This document shows, piece after piece, positions 46,416 through 55,045 of a DNA stretch of 64,000 bases; position 1 is the stretch's first letter, and every line of letters begins with the position of its first letter. A program made the position numbers and the translations under genes. The stretch spans positions 124,001-188,000 of the forward strand of contig CAIOKE010000133.1 in assembly GCA_903858815.1 (NCBI GenBank), in the 5' to 3' direction. The notes under the pieces are model-generated. The model was not told the DNA's origin and searched no databases. It worked only from the letters and a program-made list of their open reading frames with translations. Source of the DNA: an uncultured Planctomycetaceae bacterium (GTDB lineage: Bacteria > Planctomycetota > Planctomycetia > Planctomycetales > Planctomycetaceae).

Positions 46416-49400
46416 ATGACTGGAACGGCCTACATCCTGTTGTGCGCGCTGCTGATGCTGCAGGACGGAACCACGCAGGGGCCACAGTCTGCAGGCAGTC
46501 AGGCTGAACCACCGGAGACATCCAGAACGATTTCCACTGCTCCCCCCACCTCACCCAGTGATACCCCGGAAAAAATTCAGGATCTGATCACAACAGGGGA
46601 TTACGTTCCTCTCCCTCAGGCTGAGGTTGAGCGCCTGCAGAAACTCGCCCGACACTCCCGGCAACCAGAGTCACCGGCGATTCGAAAGGCAAGCTATCAG
46701 GCAGAGCTTCAGGGGCGGACCCTCAATGGTGGCACGCTGGAATATGACCTCTACAACACTGATACTGCATCTGCCCAGGGATTACTGCTCGGACGTACCA
46801 GCCTGCAGAAACTGCAACTGCGCGATCCTCGAGGCCCGCTGCCCATCGGAGCCGATCTCAGTCGAAGGTTATGCGTACTCAAACCAGGACTGACAGGGAA
46901 TATCACCGGTTCATGGACAGCTGATGGACTCGTTTCCGGAGATACCACGATCTTCCGTCTTGAGCTGCCAGCCAGTACGGCGACAAAACTCCAGTTGCGA
47001 ACACCCGCAGAAACTGAAGTCACAGGACTGGGTTGCCTTGTACTCGGACCACAGCCAGCAGACTCCGGACTGGTCTGGGAACTGCATGCCGCTGAACCCG
47101 CTCGCATCGCCTTCTCCTGTCGTCGTACCACCAGCCTGCAGACTTCAGAACCGCTGGCACTGACGGCATTCTCAGCCAGCCACGTCCTCAACGGAGACAT
47201 CATGTCATCCCGCTGGACAATCGGCCTGCCGCAGAACATTCGAGGCGTGACACTGCTGACAGCACAACTGAGTCCGAACACCCGGGTCACAGCCGTAAAA
47301 ACCGATGAAAATCGTTCCCTGCAGTGGGATGCCCGCCTCGCCCAGAACCAGCAGATCCTTGGAATTCAGCTTCCCGAATCCGGCAGTACCGGGTCACTCA
47401 CGATTTCTGCCGCATCCGTTATCCCGGATGCAGACCGGTGGGATCTGCCGGCACTTTCAATGCAGCGCTGGTTAAGCAGCTCAGAAATCCGCGGAGATCT
47501 GCTCAGCCCAACCGGCATCGTCAGCGTGTCGCTTCCAGCAACAGTGAACGTTGATAACTGGACCCTGTACGGAATGCAGGAGCGTGATGTCGTACCAGGA
47601 CCGGACCAGTCGAGAACCTACCAACTGACGCAGTTCAGTAGTACAGCAACAGCGACTATCCGAACTTCCACACGAGCCGCTGTGCTGTCAGACGCTGTTG
47701 CCACTGTGATGGAACCCGCTGGCCGACTGGCCGCTGTTCGGTGCTTCATCAATGTTACATGCACCGAAGCCGCAGTCATCGAACTGAAATGGCCGGTCTC
47801 ACCAGGCTGGCAGACAGTCGCGGCCCGCTACGCCTCCGACGCTCGTGCGCTTTACTTCGAACAACCCACCGCTGATGGCACGGATGCAGCCGCACTGAAT
47901 GCCGGCTCCATGCTGACGGTCCATCTGCCGGAAACGCTGGAACCGGACACATCGCGAGTCATTGAATTGCGGCTGCAGCAACTGGAGCATGCCGACCCTG
48001 CACGGCTGCAGCCACCGCTGTCAGTTGCCGCAGGTATTGAACGCACCTCTTCGTGGCTGCTGTATTCGCCGCGATCACAGACACAATCCCGCCTACCCGC
48101 CCGCTGGACGACAGGACAGCAGACTGCCTCCATCCCTGATTTCCTCGCAGATGCACCGTGGTTCCCAGCCAGCGGGCTGCCCGAAAACACGCTGTGCTTC
48201 TTCGCCGGTGATACACTCACGCAACCTGCTGCCGAAGTTCAGCCCGCAAAATGCAATGTCAAACATCAGATGCGGACTGATGGGGAAGGTGTCATTGTGG
48301 AAGACCTGCAGGTGGAATTCCCGGCCGCTGCCAACCGAACCTCTATGGTCATTCGCCTCGCTTCCGAGTTCGCCGACGAACTCAGCTGGAAAATCAATGG
48401 CGAGGCAGTCCTGCCCGCATGGCGAGCAGTTGCTGGTAATGAAAGTCTCTGGCGTGATGCTGTCTTTGCACTGCCGGTCGCTGAAGCGGAATCCACCCTG
48501 CGAATTAGTGGCTCAATTCGCCGAACCATCGCGGGCGAATTCATCGCGGCCATTCCATTCCTGCCCGAAGCAGAAGTGGCAGGCTCAGCTATGACGGTCC
48601 CGCGTTCAGATCTGAAGATTCTGCAGGTGGTGGGACTTGAAGAACACCCGGACTATATCAGTAATGAACAATACGCAGGCTGGACGCTGCCCGAACTGCC
48701 ACAGCCGATTGTCGTCCAACGACTGCGCCAGGAAATCGATGCAACAGCTCAGTCGGCCGACGTCGCCAACTATCACGTGATACGAGAGCGGGCAGGACTT
48801 GTTGAACACCAGATGCTGGCTGTTGTGGACGTTGCAGGGCGCAGCGGAGGAAGTCTGCAGATTGATGCTGACCGAACTCAGCCACATGTACTGGTAGATG
48901 GCCGTCGAGTCGCTGCAACGATCACCCCAACCGGACTGCAAATACCAATCCCCGACTCAAGGGATCGCTGTCGCATCGTGCTGGCATGGGAACCTGAACT
49001 TTGTCCAATTGAAAACATCCGCAGTCGCCTCGTGCTTTCCAGAGTCCGATCCGTCGATGGCACTGGCCTCCAGTTTGTCCACCACCTGCTGATTGCACCA
49101 GAACTCGAACCCGAATTACCCACCTCTGAGTTCCGTGTCGTCAAAGCTGCGACAGCCCCGGAACCCGTTGAACTTGTCTTCAGTGACAGTGAAGATGCTG
49201 CAAGCCCTGCGAACGCACAGACATCGCTCACTTCCGGGCCACACGCCACCACACTGCAGTTTCAACTGCTGTGGAAACTGACCCGCAGTCGCGACTGGAG
49301 CTACGCATGGCTTGTTCAACCCGCCGGAAATGGTTCTCTGCTGAAGCTTGAGGTGACTCAGAAACAACGCCGACAGATTGTTGCTGCCGGAATGGGTGTG

Positions 49401-52400
49401 GTCTTTTTCGGCCTGTGCTTGTCCTGTTCCGCGATGCTGCTGCGCAATCCACCGGCTGCTGCCCTGCCCGTCATACTGCTCTCGCTGGCCGGAATATTCG
49501 ATCTGCCTCCCGCCGTTCAGGCTGCACTGCAGGGAGCGTTCTGGGGTAATGCTGCAGGACTGCTGCTGATCATGTCGGCGCGAGGACTGGTCCGCTACTT
49601 ACGCAGCTTCAGCAGAACACCCGTGCTGAACAGCCTTGTCCTCGTGTTCGCCGTCCTGACTCAGTCCACATCTGCTCAGGAAACACCGAACCCTGGGCAG
49701 GGTCCCGCCACTGAAGCTGCCACCCTTCCTGACGACGCGGCGGTTCAAACACGACCTCAGAACTCGACGATGACCTGGATCCGGCGCAGCTATCTGCAAC
49801 AATTGCGGCAGCTGCAGAGCGAGCTTGCACCGGAGCCCTCGGCAATCATCCGCTCGGTTCGCGCACTGGTCACCGCCGAAACCACGGAATCCGTTCAGTT
49901 GGAACTGCAACTCAACGTCTCTGTACCCAGTGGCGACGAGGCCGCCGCACTCAGCCTGCCGATTCGTGGCGCTCGCTTCGTTGACTGCACAGTCGATGGT
50001 CAGCAGGTATTTCCGGATCCTGAGCTTCCCGAACAGATCTCAATCCCCATTCCAGCCTCTCGCGCAGTACCGCAGATCCCGATTGCCGTCACAGCTCCCA
50101 GTGGTCGTGCCGAGCCAGCTGATGAAGTTGCCGCATTCTCGGATCATGTTGTCATCTGCCGACTCCGGCCAACGACTGTGCGACAGCCGTCCGGATTACA
50201 GTTTCGCCTGCCGACACCACCAGGACCAGACTCCGAAATCAGAATCGAAACATCAAAGGGGCTGTTTTCAACAGCCCGCCTGCAGACCGCTGACGGTATT
50301 CTGAAATGGAATCCCGCAGACGGCCCTGTCCAGTTCAATGGACTGGCAGATGGTGACGGTATCGATGTCAGGCTGCTGCAAACAGATCTCGAGAACCGTG
50401 GCCCGAGCCCTGCCAATGTCGAAGTGATGACGGTCGCAGAAAACACGACCGGACTTCAGAACCTCAGCTGCTATTGTCGTTTCGTTGGCTGGAATCCGCT
50501 CAGTCCCGAAATCCGATACCACATCCCGGAAGGATTCCGCCTGCTCTCAGTTGCAGCCGCCGCTGGCCTCCAGAGCCCCGACCTGCTCTGGTCTGTGCAG
50601 AATCAGTCAGCAGTGATCACCCTCCCTCGCGCTGTCCCCGCTGATTTCATTCTGCACCTGCAGCTGCGATCAACACGAGCGATACCACTGCAACAGCAGG
50701 TGATCCCCACTCACCAGTTGAGCCAATTCGACGACTGCAAACCCGCAGATACGGGCATTCTGGCACTGCGAGCCAGTTCAATTTTTGCCCCCTACTCACC
50801 CGACCGCAGTGCCGCAACGCCGCTCAGCTTCGCTGACGTCTCAGCTCGCTGGGGCCCATGGCTCAGACGCTCCGACCTGATATTCGAAACAGCTAAAAGC
50901 ACGGAAAGTCTGCTCGTTACTGCTCCCGATCGCTCAGCCACCAACGAAGTCAGAATCCTGCAGGAATGCACGTTCGCAGAACAAAGCATGAACTGGAGTT
51001 GTCGGATGGACGTTGAAACCTCCACACTCGCTGTTTTTCGCCATCGAATCACAGTGCCTGAACAGGTCGTAGTCCGCAGGGTGGAAGTTTCTGCCGGTGA
51101 GGCCAATCGACTGGCCTCGTGGCATCGCCAGGGCAATTTCGTCATTCTACTGCTCCGCGAAGGTACTACCGGGCTGCATGCAATCACTCTCGAAGGCTCA
51201 CGGACTCTGCTCCCGGACGATTCGCAGATCCAACTGGCTGCCCCCACACTTGAAAACTCTCAAATCCTCGAATCATCGTTAATCCTGAATGATCAGTCCG
51301 GCAGCGGACTCGCCTTTTCCGATACCGGAGACTCCGTCTCAGATCCACCTGTCAAACCTGGTGATGCTCTGCAGAAAGGAGTCCCACTCAGACTTACGGT
51401 TGTCGGTGAAACTCGCCCGATACGTCTCACCAGACAATCCCCCGTGGATCCACTTGGTGCCGTGGCAGCGTGGTGGCTCCCTGATCGAATGCAGTTTGCC
51501 GTACGACTGTCACAGTGGCCTGCAGCGCTCGGTCCACTGGAAATGACATTCCCTGACAACACGGAATTCATCAGTGAACCGGCCGTCGTTCTGGATCGGG
51601 AAAAGCTGGCACTCCAGCGGGCCGAAGACCGATTCTTTCCAGACAGCGACGCTATCCGAACGCTGTTCGGGAATTCTGAATTCACGGTTCTCTGGAGCCT
51701 GCCACTGCCGGACAGAAAGGCTGCTTCCAACACGCAGCCATACAGCCTCAACTGGCCTTTGATCTCCGATCGAATTCTGTGGACCGATTTGTTCGTATTC
51801 AATGGGTCAACAGAAAGCCGGTCAGTAGAGAGTCGCATGCCCTCATGGGCCACAGAAATCGACAGAACTCTGCTCACAGCACCAGCGGCACGCAGTGCCG
51901 AATCGGCAGGTCGATTTGATGCCGCAGCACTGATTGCAGGCAACCGTATTCAACTGCCAGTCGCAGCAGCACCAGCAGACCCGGACTCAGCCCCCGGAAA
52001 CAGCCTCGTCGCAGTCTCTGCAACCGTCATATCGGCAATTCCCGGACAGTCTCCGGCAGCAGAAACAGAATACCTCGTTTTCAGTCGGACGGCACCCTTC
52101 GCCTGTATTCTGGAAATCCCGGACAACGTGGCGATTACCGAACTGCCAAACGGTGTCGAAGTCAACTGGGAAGATGCAACTCGCCGACGCCTGATCGTCA
52201 ACTCCACCACAAATCTGACGCAGATCAGGCTCCGTTGGCTGGGACGACTGGCCCCGGAACACCCAGGACAATCCAGAATCCAGTTCACTGTGCCCTTTGT
52301 ACGAAACAGTCAGCAGCGACAGCATCTCTGGATCGTTTCGCCACTTCGTGAGATGCCCTCAACGGCACCCACAGTCGAAACCCTGACCAGTGAACAGCAA

Positions 52401-52850
52401 CAAGCGTTGCTTGAGCAGGACCTTCGTACAGGCATCAGCCTGCTCTCACGAAACGCGTCATTCCGACCGGATCAGAATGTGGCCACAACAGAACTACTTT
52501 CCGGGTCCCTTGCTGAGTCTGTTTCCCTTTTTCTGAATCGTAAAACCACAGATGCCGGACAACGCACCATTCGATTGCACAGAACAGTCACAGACCCTGT
52601 CACGATTTCCTTTCGCAGACACCTCGAACTGACCACCATCATCCCGATCGGTGTTGCCATGTTCGTCATGGTGCTGGCTGTAATGTCCTCCAGCGCCACT
52701 GTCCGCGCCGATCACGTCCTCACAACGGTCGTCACTGTGGATAAGTCAGTACTCAGAGTCACCGCAGGACAAATGGAAGCCACATACTCAGATGCCTCCG
52801 CCGCCGTACCTGAACGGTCTTCCACAGGTCCCGGAAACGTCAGAAACTGA
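46416..52850 (+). CDS. Giant two-unit exported beta-rich membrane protein (unknown family)
   Basis: A 2,144-residue protein. Unit A (1 to about 1,065) begins with a short hydrophobic leader (MTGTAYILLCALLML), continues as beta-rich sequence and ends in hydrophobic helices (about 985-1,050). A second leader-like segment TPVLNSLVLVFAVLTQSTSA (about 1,068-1,087) with an AxA-type site then opens unit B, again beta-rich, with VPEQVVVRRVEVSAG (about 1,545) and one membrane helix near the end (about 2,071-2,096). Halves of 1,065 and 1,079 residues match the 1,139 of the upstream protein, so the pair looks like three copies of one architecture, two fused. It overlaps the next convergent gene by 11 bases. 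Confidence 0.8.
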   Translation: MTGTAYILLCALLMLQDGTTQGPQSAGSQAEPPETSRTISTAPPTSPSDTPEKIQDLITTGDYVPLPQAEVERLQKLARHSRQPESPAIRKASYQAELQGRTLNGGTLEYDLYNTDTASAQGLLLGRTSLQKLQLRDPRGPLPIGADLSRRLCVLKPGLTGNITGSWTADGLVSGDTTIFRLELPASTATKLQLRTPAETEVTGLGCLVLGPQPADSGLVWELHAAEPARIAFSCRRTTSLQTSEPLALTAFSASHVLNGDIMSSRWTIGLPQNIRGVTLLTAQLSPNTRVTAVKTDENRSLQWDARLAQNQQILGIQLPESGSTGSLTISAASVIPDADRWDLPALSMQRWLSSSEIRGDLLSPTGIVSVSLPATVNVDNWTLYGMQERDVVPGPDQSRTYQLTQFSSTATATIRTSTRAAVLSDAVATVMEPAGRLAAVRCFINVTCTEAAVIELKWPVSPGWQTVAARYASDARALYFEQPTADGTDAAALNAGSMLTVHLPETLEPDTSRVIELRLQQLEHADPARLQPPLSVAAGIERTSSWLLYSPRSQTQSRLPARWTTGQQTASIPDFLADAPWFPASGLPENTLCFFAGDTLTQPAAEVQPAKCNVKHQMRTDGEGVIVEDLQVEFPAAANRTSMVIRLASEFADELSWKINGEAVLPAWRAVAGNESLWRDAVFALPVAEAESTLRISGSIRRTIAGEFIAAIPFLPEAEVAGSAMTVPRSDLKILQVVGLEEHPDYISNEQYAGWTLPELPQPIVVQRLRQEIDATAQSADVANYHVIRERAGLVEHQMLAVVDVAGRSGGSLQIDADRTQPHVLVDGRRVAATITPTGLQIPIPDSRDRCRIVLAWEPELCPIENIRSRLVLSRVRSVDGTGLQFVHHLLIAPELEPELPTSEFRVVKAATAPEPVELVFSDSEDAASPANAQTSLTSGPHATTLQFQLLWKLTRSRDWSYAWLVQPAGNGSLLKLEVTQKQRRQIVAAGMGVVFFGLCLSCSAMLLRNPPAAALPVILLSLAGIFDLPPAVQAALQGAFWGNAAGLLLIMSARGLVRYLRSFSRTPVLNSLVLVFAVLTQSTSAQETPNPGQGPATEAATLPDDAAVQTRPQNSTMTWIRRSYLQQLRQLQSELAPEPSAIIRSVRALVTAETTESVQLELQLNVSVPSGDEAAALSLPIRGARFVDCTVDGQQVFPDPELPEQISIPIPASRAVPQIPIAVTAPSGRAEPADEVAAFSDHVVICRLRPTTVRQPSGLQFRLPTPPGPDSEIRIETSKGLFSTARLQTADGILKWNPADGPVQFNGLADGDGIDVRLLQTDLENRGPSPANVEVMTVAENTTGLQNLSCYCRFVGWNPLSPEIRYHIPEGFRLLSVAAAAGLQSPDLLWSVQNQSAVITLPRAVPADFILHLQLRSTRAIPLQQQVIPTHQLSQFDDCKPADTGILALRASSIFAPYSPDRSAATPLSFADVSARWGPWLRRSDLIFETAKSTESLLVTAPDRSATNEVRILQECTFAEQSMNWSCRMDVETSTLAVFRHRITVPEQVVVRRVEVSAGEANRLASWHRQGNFVILLLREGTTGLHAITLEGSRTLLPDDSQIQLAAPTLENSQILESSLILNDQSGSGLAFSDTGDSVSDPPVKPGDALQKGVPLRLTVVGETRPIRLTRQSPVDPLGAVAAWWLPDRMQFAVRLSQWPAALGPLEMTFPDNTEFISEPAVVLDREKLALQRAEDRFFPDSDAIRTLFGNSEFTVLWSLPLPDRKAASNTQPYSLNWPLISDRILWTDLFVFNGSTESRSVESRMPSWATEIDRTLLTAPAARSAESAGRFDAAALIAGNRIQLPVAAAPADPDSAPGNSLVAVSATVISAIPGQSPAAETEYLVFSRTAPFACILEIPDNVAITELPNGVEVNWEDATRRRLIVNSTTNLTQIRLRWLGRLAPEHPGQSRIQFTVPFVRNSQQRQHLWIVSPLREMPSTAPTVETLTSEQQQALLEQDLRTGISLLSRNASFRPDQNVATTELLSGSLAESVSLFLNRKTTDAGQRTIRLHRTVTDPVTISFRRHLELTTIIPIGVAMFVMVLAVMSSSATVRADHVLTTVVTVDKSVLRVTAGQMEATYSDASAAVPERSSTGPGNVRN
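49618..49689 (+). other. Internal second signal-peptide-like segment inside the giant gene
   Basis: Codes for residues about 1,068-1,091: TPVLNSLVLVFAVLTQSTSA then QETP. It has a hydrophobic core and a TSA-QE cleavage-like end, as expected if two separate exported proteins fused. No start codon with an SD site was found here that would make it a separate gene. Confidence 0.5.
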
Positions 52851-53874
52851 TCCCGGCACGCAGCATCCACGTACTGTCCAGTGGCGTGTCCTCGGTGCTG
52901 TCCTGCCATGCAAATGAACGATCGAAGACAAGACCGCATTCCATAAATGCCGATCGATTCTCTGGCAGCAGGTTCTCAAGCCCAAGCATCAGTCGCAGAT
53001 CCCGAATCGTCAGTTGATCATTCACACCCGAGGCTCTCTGGACTGACCACGTATTTCCACCAAACACACCCGACAGATACCCCCACAACTCACTGCTCTG
53101 GCCATCCTTCGCCAGACGACACGAGATTCTGGGGGAAGGAAACTGGATATCAACCTTCAACTCCGATGTCGGAGTCCAGAGCAGACCAGCAGCCGGCAGC
53201 ACAGGAAAATCGTCTCGCCCCGTGTATACGACACCTCCGGACAGTGACAACTTGTCCGGAATTGTCTGCCACGTCAGCAATCCCAGACCAAACAACCGAA
53301 ACGCACTGTCACTGTTCTGAAAATCTGTCCTGACACCGGGAGTAACAATGGCCATTGAACTCAGACGATCGGTCAGCGACGTTCTCCAGAGCCCCCGCAC
53401 TCCCGTCTCATAGACTTCTGATGGCAGGTCAAAAATCGCCGCTGCGTTCAGAAAATCCACACGAAACAACGGTGTCAGCAGCAGAATGTTCTCGTAACTT
53501 CCCAGTGGCACAGCAAACGTGGAAGAGACATCCAGCCCTCCGATAGCCAGACCCGTACTGGAATCATCATGTATGTAGCTGCTGATGAAAGTTGCCCCCT
53601 GCCAGCAGCCCTGACGACCACGTGAAATTGGCAACTCACCACAGACATCCGCACACCCCGCATCAGGAGCATCACTGAAAAGTTCTGCCGGCTCTGTGAT
53701 CGGACGGTTGAACTCCATTTCCGACATCTGATCGGCTGCCGGAACGCTTTCAGATTCACTGATCAATGGCTCCTCGGGAACCAGCGTCGTTGGCAGCCAC
53801 TCTTCATCCGCTGCCAGACTTCCCACACAAAGACCGGAGGCCAGAAAACCTGCGATAAATCGCTCCCATCGCAT
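52840..53874 (-). CDS. Exported beta-rich (barrel-like) protein, intact relative of the broken 26-kb gene
   Basis: A 344-residue protein with signal peptide MRWERFIAGFLASGLCVGSLAA, an acidic spacer (about 25-75), and a strand-rich domain from 85 to the end. Markers are RDDFPVLPAAGLLW, VDIQFPSPRISCRL, GGNTWSVQ and the ending WMLRAGISF, which suggest a family of planctomycete outer-membrane-like proteins that I recognise by pattern but cannot name. The start at 53874 is uncertain; the frame also opens at 53889 and further upstream. The terminal aromatic residue fits an outer-membrane beta-barrel. It is convergent with the giant gene. Confidence 0.72.
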   Translation of the reverse strand: MRWERFIAGFLASGLCVGSLAADEEWLPTTLVPEEPLISESESVPAADQMSEMEFNRPITEPAELFSDAPDAGCADVCGELPISRGRQGCWQGATFISSYIHDDSSTGLAIGGLDVSSTFAVPLGSYENILLLTPLFRVDFLNAAAIFDLPSEVYETGVRGLWRTSLTDRLSSMAIVTPGVRTDFQNSDSAFRLFGLGLLTWQTIPDKLSLSGGVVYTGRDDFPVLPAAGLLWTPTSELKVDIQFPSPRISCRLAKDGQSSELWGYLSGVFGGNTWSVQRASGVNDQLTIRDLRLMLGLENLLPENRSAFMECGLVFDRSFAWQDSTEDTPLDSTWMLRAGISF

Positions 53875-54103
53875 CAATCCTGTCCCCATGGCTCCCCCGC
53901 TGATCTCACCCCACGGATGGCAGCCTGCCACCCGCCGCACGGACCTCTGCCGGCGCAAAAAGTTCCCCCGCTGGTGTCTTCGGCATTCTCGCGACATTCT
54001 TCCGAAAACGAATCACTCGAACTTTAGCGCCAAACGGAACCATCACGTCAGTCTGTTCACTATCGGCAGGAACTGCCACTTCATGGTCTGCTGCCAGCCA
54101 CGA

Positions 54104-54817
54104 TCAAACCGTCGCACTCGACAAACCTTCAAATAACAGACTCCCAATCCGTATCAGCGTGGCACCCTCCTCTATCGCTGGTTCAAAGTCCCCGCTCATA
54201 CCCATCGAAAGCTCATTCAGACAAATCCCACTCGCGTGCGTCGCCGCTGCCTCACTCAGGCGGTCCCGCAAACGACGGAGTTCCGCAAAAACCGGGCGGG
54301 CCTCCTCCGGATCTGCAGACTCAGCCGCCATCGTCATCAGCCCCCTGATATCAACCCGCCCCTGGTACGCCAATATGGACTCCCAGATCCCCGGTAACTC
54401 TTCTACCGCAAAGCCTGTCTTTGAAGCTTCACGCGATACGTTCACCTGCAGCAACACTGCAGGACGATGGTTTTCTGCTGCACAGTCCGACACCGCCTCC
54501 AGCAGTCTGAGCGAGTCGACCGAATGAATCAGGGATGCATGTCGTACCGCAAGATTCACCTTGTTTCGCTGCAGATGTCCAATCAGATGCCATTCCGCCG
54601 GCAGTAACTCCGACCGTTCCGCCAGTTGCTGCGGTCGATTCTCTCCGAAAACGGTATAAATCTCAGCCAGCGTCCGCACCCACGATAGTTCAGCGTACTT
54701 CGTCACGGCCACCAGCCGCACAGTCCTCGGATCCCGGCCCGAGCGTTCACAGGCTGCTCGCATCCGCGACTGCACCGCCATCAGATTCCGGTGCAGGATT
54801 CGTCCAGTTTCTGACAT
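54104..54817 (-). CDS. YggS-family pyridoxal-phosphate homeostasis protein
   Basis: A 237-residue cytoplasmic protein of the YggS/PROSC family. It binds pyridoxal 5'-phosphate without catalysing a known reaction and buffers its level in the cell. Visible: VAVTKYAEL with the cofactor Lys, [49 protein letters not shown] and the phosphate loop [23 protein letters not shown]. Length is normal. The common neighbour proC or division genes are absent here. Confidence 0.93.
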   Translation of the reverse strand: MSETGRILHRNLMAVQSRMRAACERSGRDPRTVRLVAVTKYAELSWVRTLAEIYTVFGENRPQQLAERSELLPAEWHLIGHLQRNKVNLAVRHASLIHSVDSLRLLEAVSDCAAENHRPAVLLQVNVSREASKTGFAVEELPGIWESILAYQGRVDIRGLMTMAAESADPEEARPVFAELRRLRDRLSEAAATHASGICLNELSMGMSGDFEPAIEEGATLIRIGSLLFEGLSSATV

Positions 54818-55045
54818 ACTCGCCCTGCCCCTCTTTCAGCCTGTTTCTGAACAAAAACCACACGAATCGAATACAACCCCACGGATACCACACAGCAGGC
54901 TGCTCCATCCACCATGAGCACTCAGATTTTTTTTAATCCTGTTCCGGATAAATTCCGCCGAAATTTCGAACTGATGGAAAAAAAGGTGCGTTATTATGCC
55001 GGCTGGTCTGTGCCGCAAGTTTTCATATCTGCCTGAAGTCAGCCC
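54818..55045. other. AT-rich divergent intergenic region
   Basis: About 230 bases between the YggS and propeller-cytochrome genes. It is clearly richer in A/T than its surroundings (runs of eight T and seven A) and probably holds promoters. A 40-codon open frame (54914-55036, MSTQIFFNPV...) has no SD site and is left uncalled. Confidence 0.4.
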
